A stretch of DNA of 41,239 bases from an uncultured Desulfosporosinus sp. (GTDB lineage: Bacteria > Bacillota > Desulfitobacteriia > Desulfitobacteriales > Desulfitobacteriaceae): positions 1 through 41,239 of the forward strand of contig CAKMJS010000037.1 in NCBI GenBank assembly GCA_927405585.1. Direction: 5' to 3'. The notes below the pieces were generated by a model. The model had not been told where the DNA came from, searched no databases, and saw only the letters and a program-made list of their open reading frames with translations. Position 1 is the first letter of the stretch. The number at the start of each line of letters is the position of its first letter. Positions 32,447-41,179 of this stretch are shown here, one piece after another. A program made the position numbers and the translations under genes.

Positions 32447-32489
32447 ACGGAGAATCACTCCCACTTTTTAGGAGTGGGAGTCTGTCAAT
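32447..32489 (+). mobile_element. Solo IS200/IS605-like right-end hairpin
   Basis: GAGAATC, then a perfect 9-base stem ACTCCCACT/AGTGGGAGT with loop TTTTAGG, then CTGTCAATT. This layout (AGAATC, hairpin with a TTAGG-like loop, tail ending TCAA) is that of IS200/IS605-group right ends. No transposase or tnpB is present, and no T-tract follows, so it is not a simple terminator. Likely a remnant or a passive copy. Confidence 0.4.
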
Positions 32490-32603
32490 TGGTATGAGTC
32501 TTGATATGAAAGAGACTTCCCCGAAATTCAAAGGAATTTAACGGCGGCGAGTCTCCCAAATAGTGGCTCAAGTAGGTCAAGAACCTTTTTACCATGCTGA
32601 TTC
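32490..32603. other. Non-coding region with a folded segment
   Basis: GAGACT (32512-32517) and AGTCTC (32550-32555) enclose GAAATTC/GAATTT arms, so the segment can form a two-step hairpin. No gene or known riboswitch was recognised. Confidence 0.3.
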
Positions 32604-33107
32604 TTACTTGTCTTTTAACCTTGAAAATGAATCATATAACATAGATTCTTTTGCACCTAACTCATTTACTCGATGCAGATACTTAAATACATAAAGTAAT
32701 AAAACGTGGGAAAAAATTGCAAACATAAAGGTCTCCATGATACTCCACCCACGAAGGAATATTTGATTAAGCACCAAGGCTATATAATTCATTGCTGTAG
32801 CCCATAAAGTAAAAAATAATACAAACCATACCTGATAGCGCGGAAAACGCCATAGTAGATAGCCAAACATTAATGTGACTGCAAACCAGCTTAGCGTAAA
32901 AAATACAGGTATATTATAAATCATTATTAAATCAGACTTAAAAATCCATCGTTTAAATATATTTACTGCAAATATTTGTACTATCCAGGTGTATACGAAA
33001 CCTCCTAAAAAGGCGAAGGGCATAACCCTTCTGATGTAGTTTAGGGGTACTAAGAATAGAACAAGGGACCAGTAGGCGACAGCCTGAGTAACCCAATAAA
33101 GCTCCAT
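32604..33107 (-). CDS. Small polytopic membrane protein, CBO0543-like architecture
   Basis: A 167-residue protein with about five membrane helices (about 8-24, 30-48, 62-84, 92-112 and 120-138), rich in Trp, Phe and Tyr, with NIPVFFTLSWFAVTLMFGYLL as the most family-like segment. Overall plan and size resemble the CBO0543-type protein at 29942-30424, but identity looks low and the assignment is tentative. ATG 33107 is chosen, since GGGAGG lies 8 bases upstream; the frame opens at a GTG three codons earlier within that site. Confidence 0.65.
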   Translation of the reverse strand: MELYWVTQAVAYWSLVLFLVPLNYIRRVMPFAFLGGFVYTWIVQIFAVNIFKRWIFKSDLIMIYNIPVFFTLSWFAVTLMFGYLLWRFPRYQVWFVLFFTLWATAMNYIALVLNQIFLRGWSIMETFMFAIFSHVLLLYVFKYLHRVNELGAKESMLYDSFSRLKDK

Positions 33108-33236
33108 ATCGAACACCTCCCCCCATTATTATGTTTATTTATATTCTTTTTATGCTGACAAAGGTTTTTATTGTTTGTCTATATGATGACATAAAAAAGG
33201 CCTCAACCCTTCCGGTGAGAACCGAGTAAATCAAAC

Positions 33237-33263
33237 AAAAAAAATCCCCTCACTAGGAGGGGA
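33237..33263 (-). terminator. Terminator of small unit A
   Basis: Stem TCCCCTC/GAGGGGA (33245-33251 and 33257-33263), loop ACTAG, followed on the minus strand by eight T residues (33244-33237). Confidence 0.85.
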
Positions 33264-33305
33264 AATGAAGAAGGAAAAGAAATGAGAAAAAGATTGGTAT
33301 ATTAA

Positions 33306-33320
33306 CCGTTAAATTAACGG
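33306..33320. repeat. 15-base palindrome in unit A, shared in degenerate form with unit B
   Basis: CCGTTAA-A-TTAACGG is perfect here. A related CCGCTGAATTAACGG is in the second unit at about 33754-33768. Confidence 0.6.
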
Positions 33321-33358
33321 GTAATTAGCTGTTGAATTGATATTTAATCTAAGTACTC

Positions 33359-33436
33359 TTACTCTTCAGCAGTTGCCAAAGCTCTGATCAATGTGGGAAT
33401 TAGCCCGATTATTAATAAAACGACGATCAATTCCAT
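33359..33436 (-). CDS. Possible 25-residue hydrophobic peptide (unit A)
   Basis: Begins MELIVVLLIIGLIP and ends RALATAEE: one membrane-spanning helix with an acidic C-terminal end. AGAAGGAGATGA lies upstream but 13 bases away, longer than ideal. It sits in a self-contained transcription unit: PhoP-like boxes and a -10 element upstream (33495-33548) and a strong terminator downstream (33237-33263). It is slightly reminiscent of KdpF-size peptides but not recognisably one. The second unit (33671-33890) has no matching reading frame. Confidence 0.4.
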   Translation of the reverse strand: MELIVVLLIIGLIPTLIRALATAEE

Positions 33437-33494
33437 TAGCTCGACTCATCTCCTTCTGAAAGCTTACTCTCTGCTGAACACTTTCACTGTCTTT

Positions 33495-33548
33495 AGTATA
33501 GGCTAAACCTGTTACCGTTCAGTGTCTATTATGTGAAGAATATGTGAA
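33495..33548 (-). promoter_or_regulatory. Four PhoP-like boxes plus -10, unit A
   Basis: On the minus strand TTCACA, TTCACA, GACACT and GTAACA start exactly every 11 bases (33548, 33537, 33526 and 33515), then 9 bases on is TATACT (33500-33495). Direct repeats of TT(A/C)ACA with 5-base gaps are the known layout of Gram-positive PhoP (OmpR-family) activator sites. Confidence 0.6.
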
Positions 33549-33670
33549 ACTTATAGTAGTAAAATGATTGATCCTGAGTTGAAGTACAGATAGACCCCCG
33601 CGTCCGGCGGTCTATTGCCCAATGTCCCAACCATCCTAAGAATAGAAGGAACAAGAAAGACTTTCGAATG

Positions 33671-33705
33671 AAAAAATGGTCCCTCCGTTCATTAAGCGAA
33701 GGGAC
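33671..33705 (-). terminator. Terminator of small unit B
   Basis: Stem GTCCCTCCG (33679-33687) with CGAAGGGAC (33697-33705), 8 pairs plus one G-U pair, followed on the minus strand by six T residues. Confidence 0.8.
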
Positions 33706-33836
33706 AGATCACTTTACTAGATGAAGAAGACTAAAAGTGTGCTTTATGTTAACCGCTGAATTAACGGTAACAAGCTAGGTATGTTCTATTGGCCCTGTTG
33801 TATCGCTTGAATCGGTATGTTGTATCTGTTGTATTT
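33671..33836 (-). ncRNA. Possible small RNA, unit B
   Basis: Between the PhoP-like promoter at 33837-33890 and the terminator at 33671-33705 the transcript would be about 160 nt. It contains no ATG-led frame with a ribosome binding site. It has repeated unstructured ATACAACA segments (three copies, about 33797-33836) and a degenerate copy of the unit A palindrome. A non-coding RNA is the simplest reading. Confidence 0.4.
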
Positions 33837-33890
33837 ATAATAGGCTAAACCTGTTACCATTCTGTGACCGTTATAAGAACAGTATGTGAA
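33837..33890 (-). promoter_or_regulatory. Four PhoP-like boxes plus -10, unit B
   Basis: On the minus strand TTCACA, TTCTTA, GTCACA and GTAACA start every 11 bases (33890, 33879, 33868 and 33857). After the same 9-base gap (GGTTTAGCC) comes TATTAT (33842-33837). The arrangement and the last 25 bases match unit A, so the two promoters are duplicates. Confidence 0.6.
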
Positions 33891-33932
33891 ACCTAATAAT
33901 TGAAAAAGACTCAAGTATGACACTAAGACAGT

Positions 33933-33979
33933 GAAAAAAGAGGCTTCTCAAAAATTCAGGTGAATTATGAGAAGCCTCT
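33933..33979 (-). terminator. Terminator of the purine operon
   Basis: Perfect 12-base stem AGAGGCTTCTCA/TGAGAAGCCTCT (33939-33950 and 33968-33979), followed on the minus strand by six T residues. It lies 63 bases after purD. Confidence 0.85.
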
Positions 33980-34042
33980 AATCATTTGAAATCTATGTTG
34001 TTAAAATGTTACCCTACCGATATTTTAATCGACAAGAACCCT

Positions 34043-35314
34043 TTACTGACCAGTCTCAAGCCCTTTTACGCCAATATCCCGCCGGAAATGGGCATTCGGA
34101 AACTGGATTTGATCCACGAGAGCATAAGCCTTTTCCCTAGCTTCATGGATTGTTGTTCCTTCAGCCGTGACCCCTAACACCCGTCCACCGGTACTGACAA
34201 GCTGTCCTTCGCTGATACCCGTTCCGGCATGAAAGATAACCTTATCTTGGTCCTTAAGTTCTGGCAAGTGGATTGGAACCCCCATAGTGTAAGCTAACGG
34301 ATAACCCGGCGCTGCCATCACAACACAAACTGCGACGTCTTCTTTCCACTCCAGACGAGCCTCCGATAAGCGTCCCTCTGTACACGCCCAAAGGATGGGC
34401 AAGAGATCGGATTTTAGAAGTTTCATCACCACTTGTGTTTCTGGGTCGCCAAACCGGACGTTGTATTCCAGAAGTTTCGGTCCCTGCGCCGTTAGCATCA
34501 GCCCTAAGAATAGAATACCTTGAAATGGAGTCCCACGTTCACGCATCACCTTTAAGGTTGGGTCAACGAGGTCACGCATTACAATCGCTTCAATCTCAGA
34601 CGTCCAAATTGGGGGAGGGCTATAAGTTCCCATTCCTCCAGTATTCAGTCCTTGGTCGCCCTCTAGGGCCCGCTTGTGATCCTGAACTGGAACCATAGGG
34701 TACGCCGTTTCTCCATCTGAAAAGCAGAGCAAGCTAACCTCTTGCCCTTCCAGGAATTCTTCAATGACAAGCTTTTTGCCAGCGCTTCCAAAACCGCCCT
34801 CCATGATTTCATCGACAGCCCGAAGTGCCGTTTCTAAATCCAGCGCAACGATAACACCCTTACCTGCGGCTAAGCCATCTGCCTTTAGAACGCAGGGGGC
34901 TCCAATGGTTTTGACATAGCTCTTCGCTTGTTCAGAAGCTTCAAACATCTTCCACTCCGCCGTCGGAATCTTGGCGCTTTCCATAATGACTTTGGCAAAG
35001 GACTTGCTTCCTTCCAGCTGGGCAGCAGCCTGAGTTGGCCCGAAAATCCGCAAACCCTCCTTCTGAAAGGCATCTACAATCCCTAAACTTAAGGGATCTT
35101 CTGGACCAACAAGCGTTAAATCGATCTTCTCTTTAAGAGCAAACTCCACCAACGCAGCAATCTCCTGAGCCGGAATATGCACATTCCACAACGCGGTCCC
35201 AGCATTCCCCGGTGCAACAAAGAGACGTTCTAGGTCTGAGCTTTGCGCCAACTTCCAGGCCAGAGCATGTTCCCGTCCGCCGTTACCTACGATTAATACT
35301 CGCTTCTTACCCAC
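34043..35314 (-). CDS. purD: Phosphoribosylamine-glycine ligase PurD
   Basis: PurD (GARS) joins phosphoribosylamine and glycine with ATP to give GAR. The 423-residue ATP-grasp protein starts near VLIVGNGGREHALAWKL. It has GPEDPLSLGIVD, CVLKADGLAAGKGVIV, EEFLEGQEVSLLCFSDG, GGMGTYSPPP, the metal-binding EYNVRFGDPETQ, and GYPLAYTMG near the end. I place the start at GTG 35314, with GAGGT 6 bases upstream; the open frame to 35395 adds 27 residues that partly read a palindromic repeat. Last gene of the operon. Confidence 0.95.
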   Translation of the reverse strand: MGKKRVLIVGNGGREHALAWKLAQSSDLERLFVAPGNAGTALWNVHIPAQEIAALVEFALKEKIDLTLVGPEDPLSLGIVDAFQKEGLRIFGPTQAAAQLEGSKSFAKVIMESAKIPTAEWKMFEASEQAKSYVKTIGAPCVLKADGLAAGKGVIVALDLETALRAVDEIMEGGFGSAGKKLVIEEFLEGQEVSLLCFSDGETAYPMVPVQDHKRALEGDQGLNTGGMGTYSPPPIWTSEIEAIVMRDLVDPTLKVMRERGTPFQGILFLGLMLTAQGPKLLEYNVRFGDPETQVVMKLLKSDLLPILWACTEGRLSEARLEWKEDVAVCVVMAAPGYPLAYTMGVPIHLPELKDQDKVIFHAGTGISEGQLVSTGGRVLGVTAEGTTIHEAREKAYALVDQIQFPNAHFRRDIGVKGLETGQ

Positions 35315-35380
35315 TTCTACACCTCGTCTCCTCGATAATAAGTAGATCATAAAACTGCAATGCATCGCGTTTAAAACAGT

Positions 35381-35408
35381 GTAGGGGCAATTCATGAATT
35401 GCCCTTAC
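35381..35408. repeat. Palindromic repeat, copy 3
   Basis: GTAGGGGCAATTCA/TGAATTGCCCTTAC, one change from a perfect palindrome, between purH and purD. TTACGACGT-type sequence follows twice up to about 35432. Confidence 0.75.
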
Positions 35409-35443
35409 GACGTTTCCTTACGACGTGCCCTTACGCAGTTTAA

Positions 35444-36988
35444 TTAATGTTGAAAATGCCGGCGATGCGTGAAAACCATGATAAGGTTGTGATGATTTGC
35501 TGCCTCAATGACCGCAGCATCCTTGAGAGAACCGCCGGGTTGTACGATTGCCCGGATCCCGGCCTTGGCAGCCGCCTCAATAGAATCAGGGAATGGGAAG
35601 AACGCGTCAGAGGCCATATAAGCCCCTTTAACGTTATCTCCCGCTTGGTCAAGGGCTAGTTTGACAGACCCTACCCGATTCATTTGACCAGCCCCAATGC
35701 CTAAGGTTTGTCCATGGTTTGTGACTACAATGGCATTGGACTTAACATGTTTTACAACTCGCCAAGCAAAATCAAGTGCCAGAAGATCCTCTTCTGTCGG
35801 TTTAAGATCGGTCACGACATCCCATTCGCTGACCAACGTTGTCCCACCATCAACCTCCTGCACCAGATATCCTCCATCAATACTTCTAAAGGCCCAGCCC
35901 GAACTTGGTTTTCCAGCGTCTCCTCTACCCACCACAAAAAGCCGCAGATTTACTTTTTCGCTGAGGATTTCCCGAGCCTCTGGACTAAATTCTGGCGCAA
36001 TAATCACTTCGTAGAAACGCTCTTTGAGCGCTTTGGCACAGTTTGTATCGACAACTCGGTTAAAGGCGACAATCCCACCAAAAGCGGAGATCGGATCGGC
36101 AGCATAAGCCTTCTCATAAGCCTCTAACGGGGTTTTGCCCAGAGCAACACCACAAGGATTCGTGTGCTTAATAATGGTCACGGCGCACGTTTCAAATTCG
36201 CGAACAATCTTCCACGCAGCATCCATGTCGACCCAGTTATTATAGGAAAGTTCTTTGCCTTGAATTTGCTTTCCACTAGCGAGGGTTCCTCCTCCAGCTT
36301 CCGAATTAACAAAAAATGCTGCCCGTTGCTGAGGGTTTTCTCCATAACGTAAATCTTGTACTTTTTGAGCCGTTAAGCGAAGAGTTTTTGGGAAACTAGC
36401 AATCGGTTCTAGCTGACATTCTAAGTACCCGGCAATCAGTCGGTCATATTCTGCCGTATGAGCAAAGGCCTCAGCGGCTAAGCAGCGGCGCAGGCCCGCG
36501 GAAACAGTTCCCTCTTCGCGCAGCGCGTTTGAAACCTTCCCATAGTCTTCCGGATTAACCACCACTGTAACCCGCCCGTGATTTTTCGCCGCAGCACGCA
36601 CCATGGTCGGTCCGCCTACATCAATATTTTCAATCGCTTCTTCAAAACTCACGCCGGGCTTGGCAATGGTCTCTCGAAACGGATAGAGATTGACAACCAC
36701 TAAATCAATAAAACTAATCCCATTTTGCTCCATCTGCTCCCGATGATTCGCGCTATCCATTGCTAAAATTCCACCGTGAATTAAAGGGTGGAGCGTTTTC
36801 ACTCGTCCATCCAATACTTCTGGAAACCCTGTGATCTCACTTACATATTTAACGGGAATGTCCGCTTCATCTAGGGCTTTGTACGTTCCACCGGTGGAAA
36901 TCAATTCAAACCCTAACTTCACGAGCTCACCAGCAAAAGCAACAATTCCCGTCTTGTCCGAAACGCTTATTAAGGCTCTTCTCTTCAT
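35444..36988 (-). CDS. purH: Bifunctional AICAR transformylase/IMP cyclohydrolase PurH
   Basis: PurH does the last two steps to IMP: formylation of AICAR with 10-formyl-THF, then ring closure. The 514-residue protein has the N-terminal MGS-like cyclohydrolase domain (about 1-195: RRALISVSDKTGIVAFA, ISTGGTYKAL, TGFPEVLDGRVKTLHP) and the C-terminal transformylase with the catalytic IKHTNPCGVA (Lys-His), DPISAFGGIVAFNR, and DAFFPFPDSIEAAA. ATG 36988 is used (GGAGG 9 bases upstream), one base after the purN stop; GTG 36997 would overlap the binding site. Confidence 0.96.
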   Translation of the reverse strand: MKRRALISVSDKTGIVAFAGELVKLGFELISTGGTYKALDEADIPVKYVSEITGFPEVLDGRVKTLHPLIHGGILAMDSANHREQMEQNGISFIDLVVVNLYPFRETIAKPGVSFEEAIENIDVGGPTMVRAAAKNHGRVTVVVNPEDYGKVSNALREEGTVSAGLRRCLAAEAFAHTAEYDRLIAGYLECQLEPIASFPKTLRLTAQKVQDLRYGENPQQRAAFFVNSEAGGGTLASGKQIQGKELSYNNWVDMDAAWKIVREFETCAVTIIKHTNPCGVALGKTPLEAYEKAYAADPISAFGGIVAFNRVVDTNCAKALKERFYEVIIAPEFSPEAREILSEKVNLRLFVVGRGDAGKPSSGWAFRSIDGGYLVQEVDGGTTLVSEWDVVTDLKPTEEDLLALDFAWRVVKHVKSNAIVVTNHGQTLGIGAGQMNRVGSVKLALDQAGDNVKGAYMASDAFFPFPDSIEAAAKAGIRAIVQPGGSLKDAAVIEAANHHNLIMVFTHRRHFQH

Positions 36989-36989
36989 C

Positions 36990-37604
36990 CTAAACACCCT
37001 CCTGTTGCAAAATCTGAACCCGCCGTCCGGTCCGTTCGACCTTCCCTAATACCAGCCTTCGGACAGCCTCTGGATAGAGACGATGCTCCACCTCTAGAAT
37101 CCTCTGCGCTAAGCTCTCTTCGGTATCCTCTGGCAACACAGGCACTGCTTGCTGCAATATGATCGGTCCACTGTCTAACCCCTCATCGACTAAATGAACC
37201 GTACACCCACTCACTTTGACCCCATACTCCAGGGCCTGACGCTGAGCATGGAGCCCAGGAAAGGCTGGCAGCAAAGAGGGATGGATATTCATGACCGGAA
37301 AATTAGCCTGACGAATAAACTCGGGACCTAATACTTTCATATAGCCTGCTAGAAGTAAAAGTTCCACGCGATTCTCGCGCATCCAGATCAGGATATCCTC
37401 CTCTTGAGCTTGACGATGAGGGTAATCATGCACTTGGAAGACACGGGTAGGGATTCCTACCGCTTGAGCTCGCGCCAATGCTACGGTCCCTGGTTGATCT
37501 GACCCCACACCCACAATCTCGATCGGGAGATCCCCATGACGACTAGCGTCGATCAAGGCCTGTAAATTACTCCCACGCCCCGAAGCCAGAACTGCGGTCC
37601 TCAA
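36990..37604 (-). CDS. purN: Phosphoribosylglycinamide formyltransferase PurN
   Basis: PurN is the 10-formyl-THF-dependent GAR transformylase. The 204 residues show [16 protein letters not shown] at the N-terminus, [12 protein letters not shown], the catalytic Asn-His in [13 protein letters not shown], and the Asp in [11 protein letters not shown]. The start is TTG, overlapping the purM stop by 4 bases (TTGA), with AAGGGG upstream. Confidence 0.95.
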   Translation of the reverse strand: MRTAVLASGRGSNLQALIDASRHGDLPIEIVGVGSDQPGTVALARAQAVGIPTRVFQVHDYPHRQAQEEDILIWMRENRVELLLLAGYMKVLGPEFIRQANFPVMNIHPSLLPAFPGLHAQRQALEYGVKVSGCTVHLVDEGLDSGPIILQQAVPVLPEDTEESLAQRILEVEHRLYPEAVRRLVLGKVERTGRRVQILQQEGV

Positions 37605-38614
37605 TAGGCCACCCCTTCTCTAGCAACGACACTACCCATCACAAAGCAGGTTTCTCCCAACTCTTCGAGCTTTTGGCACACCTTGTCCGCATCCTCTGGG
37701 TGGACAATCAGCACGAACCCAACGCCCATGTTAAAGGTCCTGTACATTTCTGGCCAAGCAACATCGCCAAGACGTTGTAGCAAGGTGAAAATAGGTGGTT
37801 GTCCCCAAGTTGACGTATCAATCTGAACCCCCAGACCTGGAGGTAAAACGCGGGGAATGTTGTCCGTTAATCCTCCCCCCGTAATATGAGCCATGCCCAG
37901 GATTTCTCCCTCTGGAAGGAGCGGTAAAATCGACTTAACATAAATCTTAGTCGGTCGGAGCAAGGCTTCCCCGAGTGTTTCACCCAACTCCGAAAACATC
38001 GTATCTAAAGGATAGCTTTCAAATATTTTGCGCGCTAAGGAATACCCATTACTATGAAGTCCCGAGGATGCTAAGCCAATCAGCGCATCCCCAACCTGGA
38101 TTTTCGAGCCATCAATCAACTGATTTCGATTTACAACGCCTACTGAGAAACCGGCAATATCGTATTCATCCTCAGCATAGAACCCTGGCATTTCCGCAGT
38201 TTCCCCCCCGATCAGCGCGCACCCCGCCATTTCACACCCTTTAGCAACCCCGCCGACCACTTCGGCAACCCGTCCAGGCTCTACTTTACCAACGGCCAGA
38301 TAATCTAGGAAAAATAGCGGTTCTGCGCCTTGAACTAAGATATCATTGACACACATCGCCACGGCATCTTGTCCAATGCTATCATGCTTATTCATCTGGA
38401 AGGCAAGTCGTAGCTTAGTTCCTACTCCATCCGTTCCGGAGACCAGAACTGGTTCAGGATATTTCTGCAGATCCAGTTTGAATAGTCCCCCAAAGCCTCC
38501 AAGCCCGCCGAGGACTTCCGGACGTAGCGTCCGGGCGACCGCTGGTTTGATGCGCTCCACTACTTCATTACCTGCTTGAATGTCGACGCCCGCGTCTCGG
38601 TAAGAGTATCCCAA
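37601..38614 (-). CDS. purM: Phosphoribosylformylglycinamidine cyclo-ligase PurM
   Basis: PurM (AIR synthetase) closes the imidazole ring using ATP. The sequence begins [21 protein letters not shown] and has [61 protein letters not shown] and [13 protein letters not shown] (all typical; the longest block starts at about residue 4). I start at TTG 38614 (337 residues), since GGAGG lies 7 bases upstream; ATG 38632 would overlap the purF stop and lie ahead of the binding site. Confidence 0.94.
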   Translation of the reverse strand: MGYSYRDAGVDIQAGNEVVERIKPAVARTLRPEVLGGLGGFGGLFKLDLQKYPEPVLVSGTDGVGTKLRLAFQMNKHDSIGQDAVAMCVNDILVQGAEPLFFLDYLAVGKVEPGRVAEVVGGVAKGCEMAGCALIGGETAEMPGFYAEDEYDIAGFSVGVVNRNQLIDGSKIQVGDALIGLASSGLHSNGYSLARKIFESYPLDTMFSELGETLGEALLRPTKIYVKSILPLLPEGEILGMAHITGGGLTDNIPRVLPPGLGVQIDTSTWGQPPIFTLLQRLGDVAWPEMYRTFNMGVGFVLIVHPEDADKVCQKLEELGETCFVMGSVVAREGVAY

Positions 38615-38625
38615 CGTTTTTCCTC

Positions 38626-40038
38626 CTAGCATTTCTTTAGTTCGAAATCGTTCTTACCCCGGTTCATGCTCGAAATTGGGATAGGATACAAGCCATTAAA
38701 ACAAGCCAAACATACAGCATCCGTACCAAGTGCCCGTATTAAACCCTCTTCAGAAATATAATGCAGCGAATCTGCCCCGATAAACTTCCGAATCCCTTCG
38801 ATATCCAATTGATTGGCGATCAGTTTTTCCCGTTCCGCCGTGTCAATCCCATAGTAGCACGGATAGGCTACCGGAGGAGAACTGATTAAGAAGTGCACTT
38901 CTTTGGCTCCTGCTTTCTTGACCATATCCACTAGTTTGCAACTGGTTGTTCCGCGAACAATCGAATCATCGATCATCACAACACGTTTATCTTTCAGGAC
39001 GCTCGTATTCGCATTGAGCTTGAGACGAACCCCCACTTCTCTCATGGCCTGAGTCGGTTGAATAAAGGTACGACCGACATAACGGTTTTTAATGAGCCCT
39101 TCTCCAAACGGTATCCCGAGAGCAGTGGCATACCCCAAGGCCGATGCCGTCCCAGAGTCTGGAACAGCAATCACTAGGTCCGCCTCGATCGGGCATTCAC
39201 GGGCTAGTTCTATACCCATTTGACGTCGGCTCGCCGAAACGTTTAATTGATCCATCGTGCTGTCCGGTCGGGCAAAATAAATGTATTCAAAGGCACAAGA
39301 TGAACGAGCGGTCTTAGTTAGCCCTTGTCGTGAATGTAGCCCCTCCTCATCGATGACCACAATCTCACCAGGCTCTACATCTCTGATAAACTCTGCACCA
39401 ATGGTATCCAGAGCACAGCTTTCTGAAGCGAGACAGTACCGATCTCCAACTCGTCCAATACACAGCGGACGAACACCATGAGGATCTCTGAGCCCAAAAA
39501 GCTTATCCTCGGCCAAGATCACTAGGGCATACGCGCCCCGTAGATCCATCATGGTTTTAACGAGCGCGTCTTCCAAGGAATCCCGCCGATAGCGAGTAAT
39601 AAGATTGATAATGACTTCGCTATCAATCGTCGTTTGGAAGACCGCTCCGTTTTTCCCCAGTTCTTCTCTAAGTTCTAAAGCATTGGTTAAATTTCCATTA
39701 TGCGCTAATGCCATCATGCCTTTTTGATAGTGCACTACCAATGGCTGAGCATTCGCGAGGAGGCTAGATCCTGTGGTGGAGTAACGAACGTGTCCAATTG
39801 CCATTTTCCCCATCATGCTTTCCACAACACTGTCAGAGAATACCTCGGACACCAAACCCATTCCTTTATGCAAAGCAATGCTTCGTCCATCGGAAACCGC
39901 GATTCCTGCGCTTTCCTGCCCACGATGCTGTAAGGCATAAAGCCCGTAATACGTTAAGCGGGCTACCTCCTGATCAGGAGCGTATATTCCAAAGACGCCA
40001 CATTCCTCTTTTGGCTTGTCCTCTCCAAATTCAAACAT
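38626..40038 (-). CDS. purF: Amidophosphoribosyltransferase PurF, iron-sulfur type
   Basis: PurF makes phosphoribosylamine from PRPP and glutamine, the first step of the pathway. The 470-residue protein has a 12-residue propeptide ending KPKEE, then the N-terminal nucleophile Cys13 (CGVFGIYA). The glutaminase domain (about 13-240) includes GHVRYSTTG and AHNGNLTN. The PRTase domain includes the PRPP loop [14 protein letters not shown]. The extra cysteines ([28 protein letters not shown]) match the 4Fe-4S, oxygen-sensitive Bacillus type. It lies 21 bases after purC and 11 before purM. Confidence 0.96.
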   Translation of the reverse strand: MFEFGEDKPKEECGVFGIYAPDQEVARLTYYGLYALQHRGQESAGIAVSDGRSIALHKGMGLVSEVFSDSVVESMMGKMAIGHVRYSTTGSSLLANAQPLVVHYQKGMMALAHNGNLTNALELREELGKNGAVFQTTIDSEVIINLITRYRRDSLEDALVKTMMDLRGAYALVILAEDKLFGLRDPHGVRPLCIGRVGDRYCLASESCALDTIGAEFIRDVEPGEIVVIDEEGLHSRQGLTKTARSSCAFEYIYFARPDSTMDQLNVSASRRQMGIELARECPIEADLVIAVPDSGTASALGYATALGIPFGEGLIKNRYVGRTFIQPTQAMREVGVRLKLNANTSVLKDKRVVMIDDSIVRGTTSCKLVDMVKKAGAKEVHFLISSPPVAYPCYYGIDTAEREKLIANQLDIEGIRKFIGADSLHYISEEGLIRALGTDAVCLACFNGLYPIPISSMNRGKNDFELKKC

Positions 40039-40059
40039 TTTCGCCCTCCCTATCCCATC

Positions 40060-40773
40060 CTATGCGAGGACCTTTTTCACCCGACGAAAGACTTCTTGAT
40101 ACGCTTCTTCAACTTTTCCGAGATCCCGTCGGAAGCGGTCCTTGTCTAGCTTTTCTCGCGTTTCCATATCCCAATAACGGCAAGTATCTGGAGAGATTTC
40201 ATCGCCTAAGTATACTTTTCCATCCGCAACACCAAATTCTAGTTTAAAATCAATCAGGTCGATACCCGCCTTGACTAAAATGGTCCGCAATATTTCATTG
40301 ATTTTTAGTCCTAAGTCTTGGATTTCCTGAGTATCCGAAGCATTAGCCCAGCCCATCGCCGCCACATGCGAGGCATTAACCATCGGATCTCCTAGTTCAT
40401 CATCTTTATAGTATAATTCCACAACAGGTTGAGAGAGAATAAAGCCCTCCTCCACCCCAAGACGCTTCGCTAAGCTTCCTGCTACAATATTACGTACAAC
40501 AACCTCGAGCGGTATCATGTCTAAGCTACGCACTAGCATATCCCGATCGCTTAAAAGCTTCACAAAATGGGTCGGAATACCCGCTTTTTCTATCTCTTCA
40601 AAGAAGAGCGCCGATAACTGGTTATTAACCTCTCCTTTATCTACGATTTGACCTTTTTTCTCTCCATTAAAAGCAGTCGCATCATCCTTATAGGCTACCC
40701 AAAAATACTCGCTTTGATCTGTCGCATAAACTCTTTTTGCTTTACCCTCATACCGTAATTCTAACTTTTCCAT
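40060..40773 (-). CDS. purC: SAICAR synthase PurC
   Basis: PurC condenses CAIR with aspartate using ATP. The 237-residue protein has [56 protein letters not shown] and [14 protein letters not shown], all typical. A ribosome binding site of AGGTAGG type precedes the ATG. purB ends about 400 bases upstream across a repeat-rich gap, whereas the downstream pur genes are tightly packed. Confidence 0.96.
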   Translation of the reverse strand: MEKLELRYEGKAKRVYATDQSEYFWVAYKDDATAFNGEKKGQIVDKGEVNNQLSALFFEEIEKAGIPTHFVKLLSDRDMLVRSLDMIPLEVVVRNIVAGSLAKRLGVEEGFILSQPVVELYYKDDELGDPMVNASHVAAMGWANASDTQEIQDLGLKINEILRTILVKAGIDLIDFKLEFGVADGKVYLGDEISPDTCRYWDMETREKLDKDRFRRDLGKVEEAYQEVFRRVKKVLA

Positions 40774-41137
40774 AAATCTTACCTACCTTTCATTAATCGA
40801 TGCAAGTTCTAGGGGACGGTTCTCCTGTACTTCTCCTGTAGGGGCAATTCATGAATTGCCCCTACGAAACTGGTGGACGGTTCTCTGCAAGTAGGGACGG
40901 TTCTTACTTGCATGCTTGAATCCTCAGGATGGTTTCTCACAATTCCACGTCGTAACCAAGCCAGGAAATGAAATTATATTGCAAAGAGAACCATCAAGCG
41001 GGAAGAGCGTGTCGATTGCGTGAAGACGCACATTGGTCGCAAATGCAGATAGCACAAGGGTTATGTGCGTTAGCTTCGTAAACAAACGAGCCGCTCTGGA
41101 TCTTTGGTGAACGTGCAATATGATTTTATTCCCATAG
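40774..41137. repeat. Repeat-rich gap between purB and purC
   Basis: Contains three copies of GGACGGTTCT (40814-40823, 40875-40884 and 40894-40904), a hairpin GCAAGTA/TACTTGC around the third, and the 28-base palindrome at 40838-40865. GGGACGGTTCT-type sequences are common intergenic repeats in Firmicutes and may be REP-like. From about 40920 to 41118 there is about 200 bases of unassigned sequence with a 64-codon frame on the minus strand that I do not believe is a gene. No clear promoter for purC was found. Confidence 0.6.
40838..40865. repeat. Palindromic repeat, perfect copy 4
   Basis: A perfect 28-base palindrome GTAGGGGCAATTCA/TGAATTGCCCCTAC, lying between purB and purC. Confidence 0.9.
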
Positions 41138-41179
41138 TCATAGCCTCAGAAAAATATCCTTGACATGCTTAGTATGGTA

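Noticed and set aside
40924-41118. A 64-codon minus-strand frame between purB and purC
   Set aside because: No ribosome binding site, no recognisable domain, and the stretch is surrounded by repeats. Composition suggests an old repeat or remnant rather than a gene.
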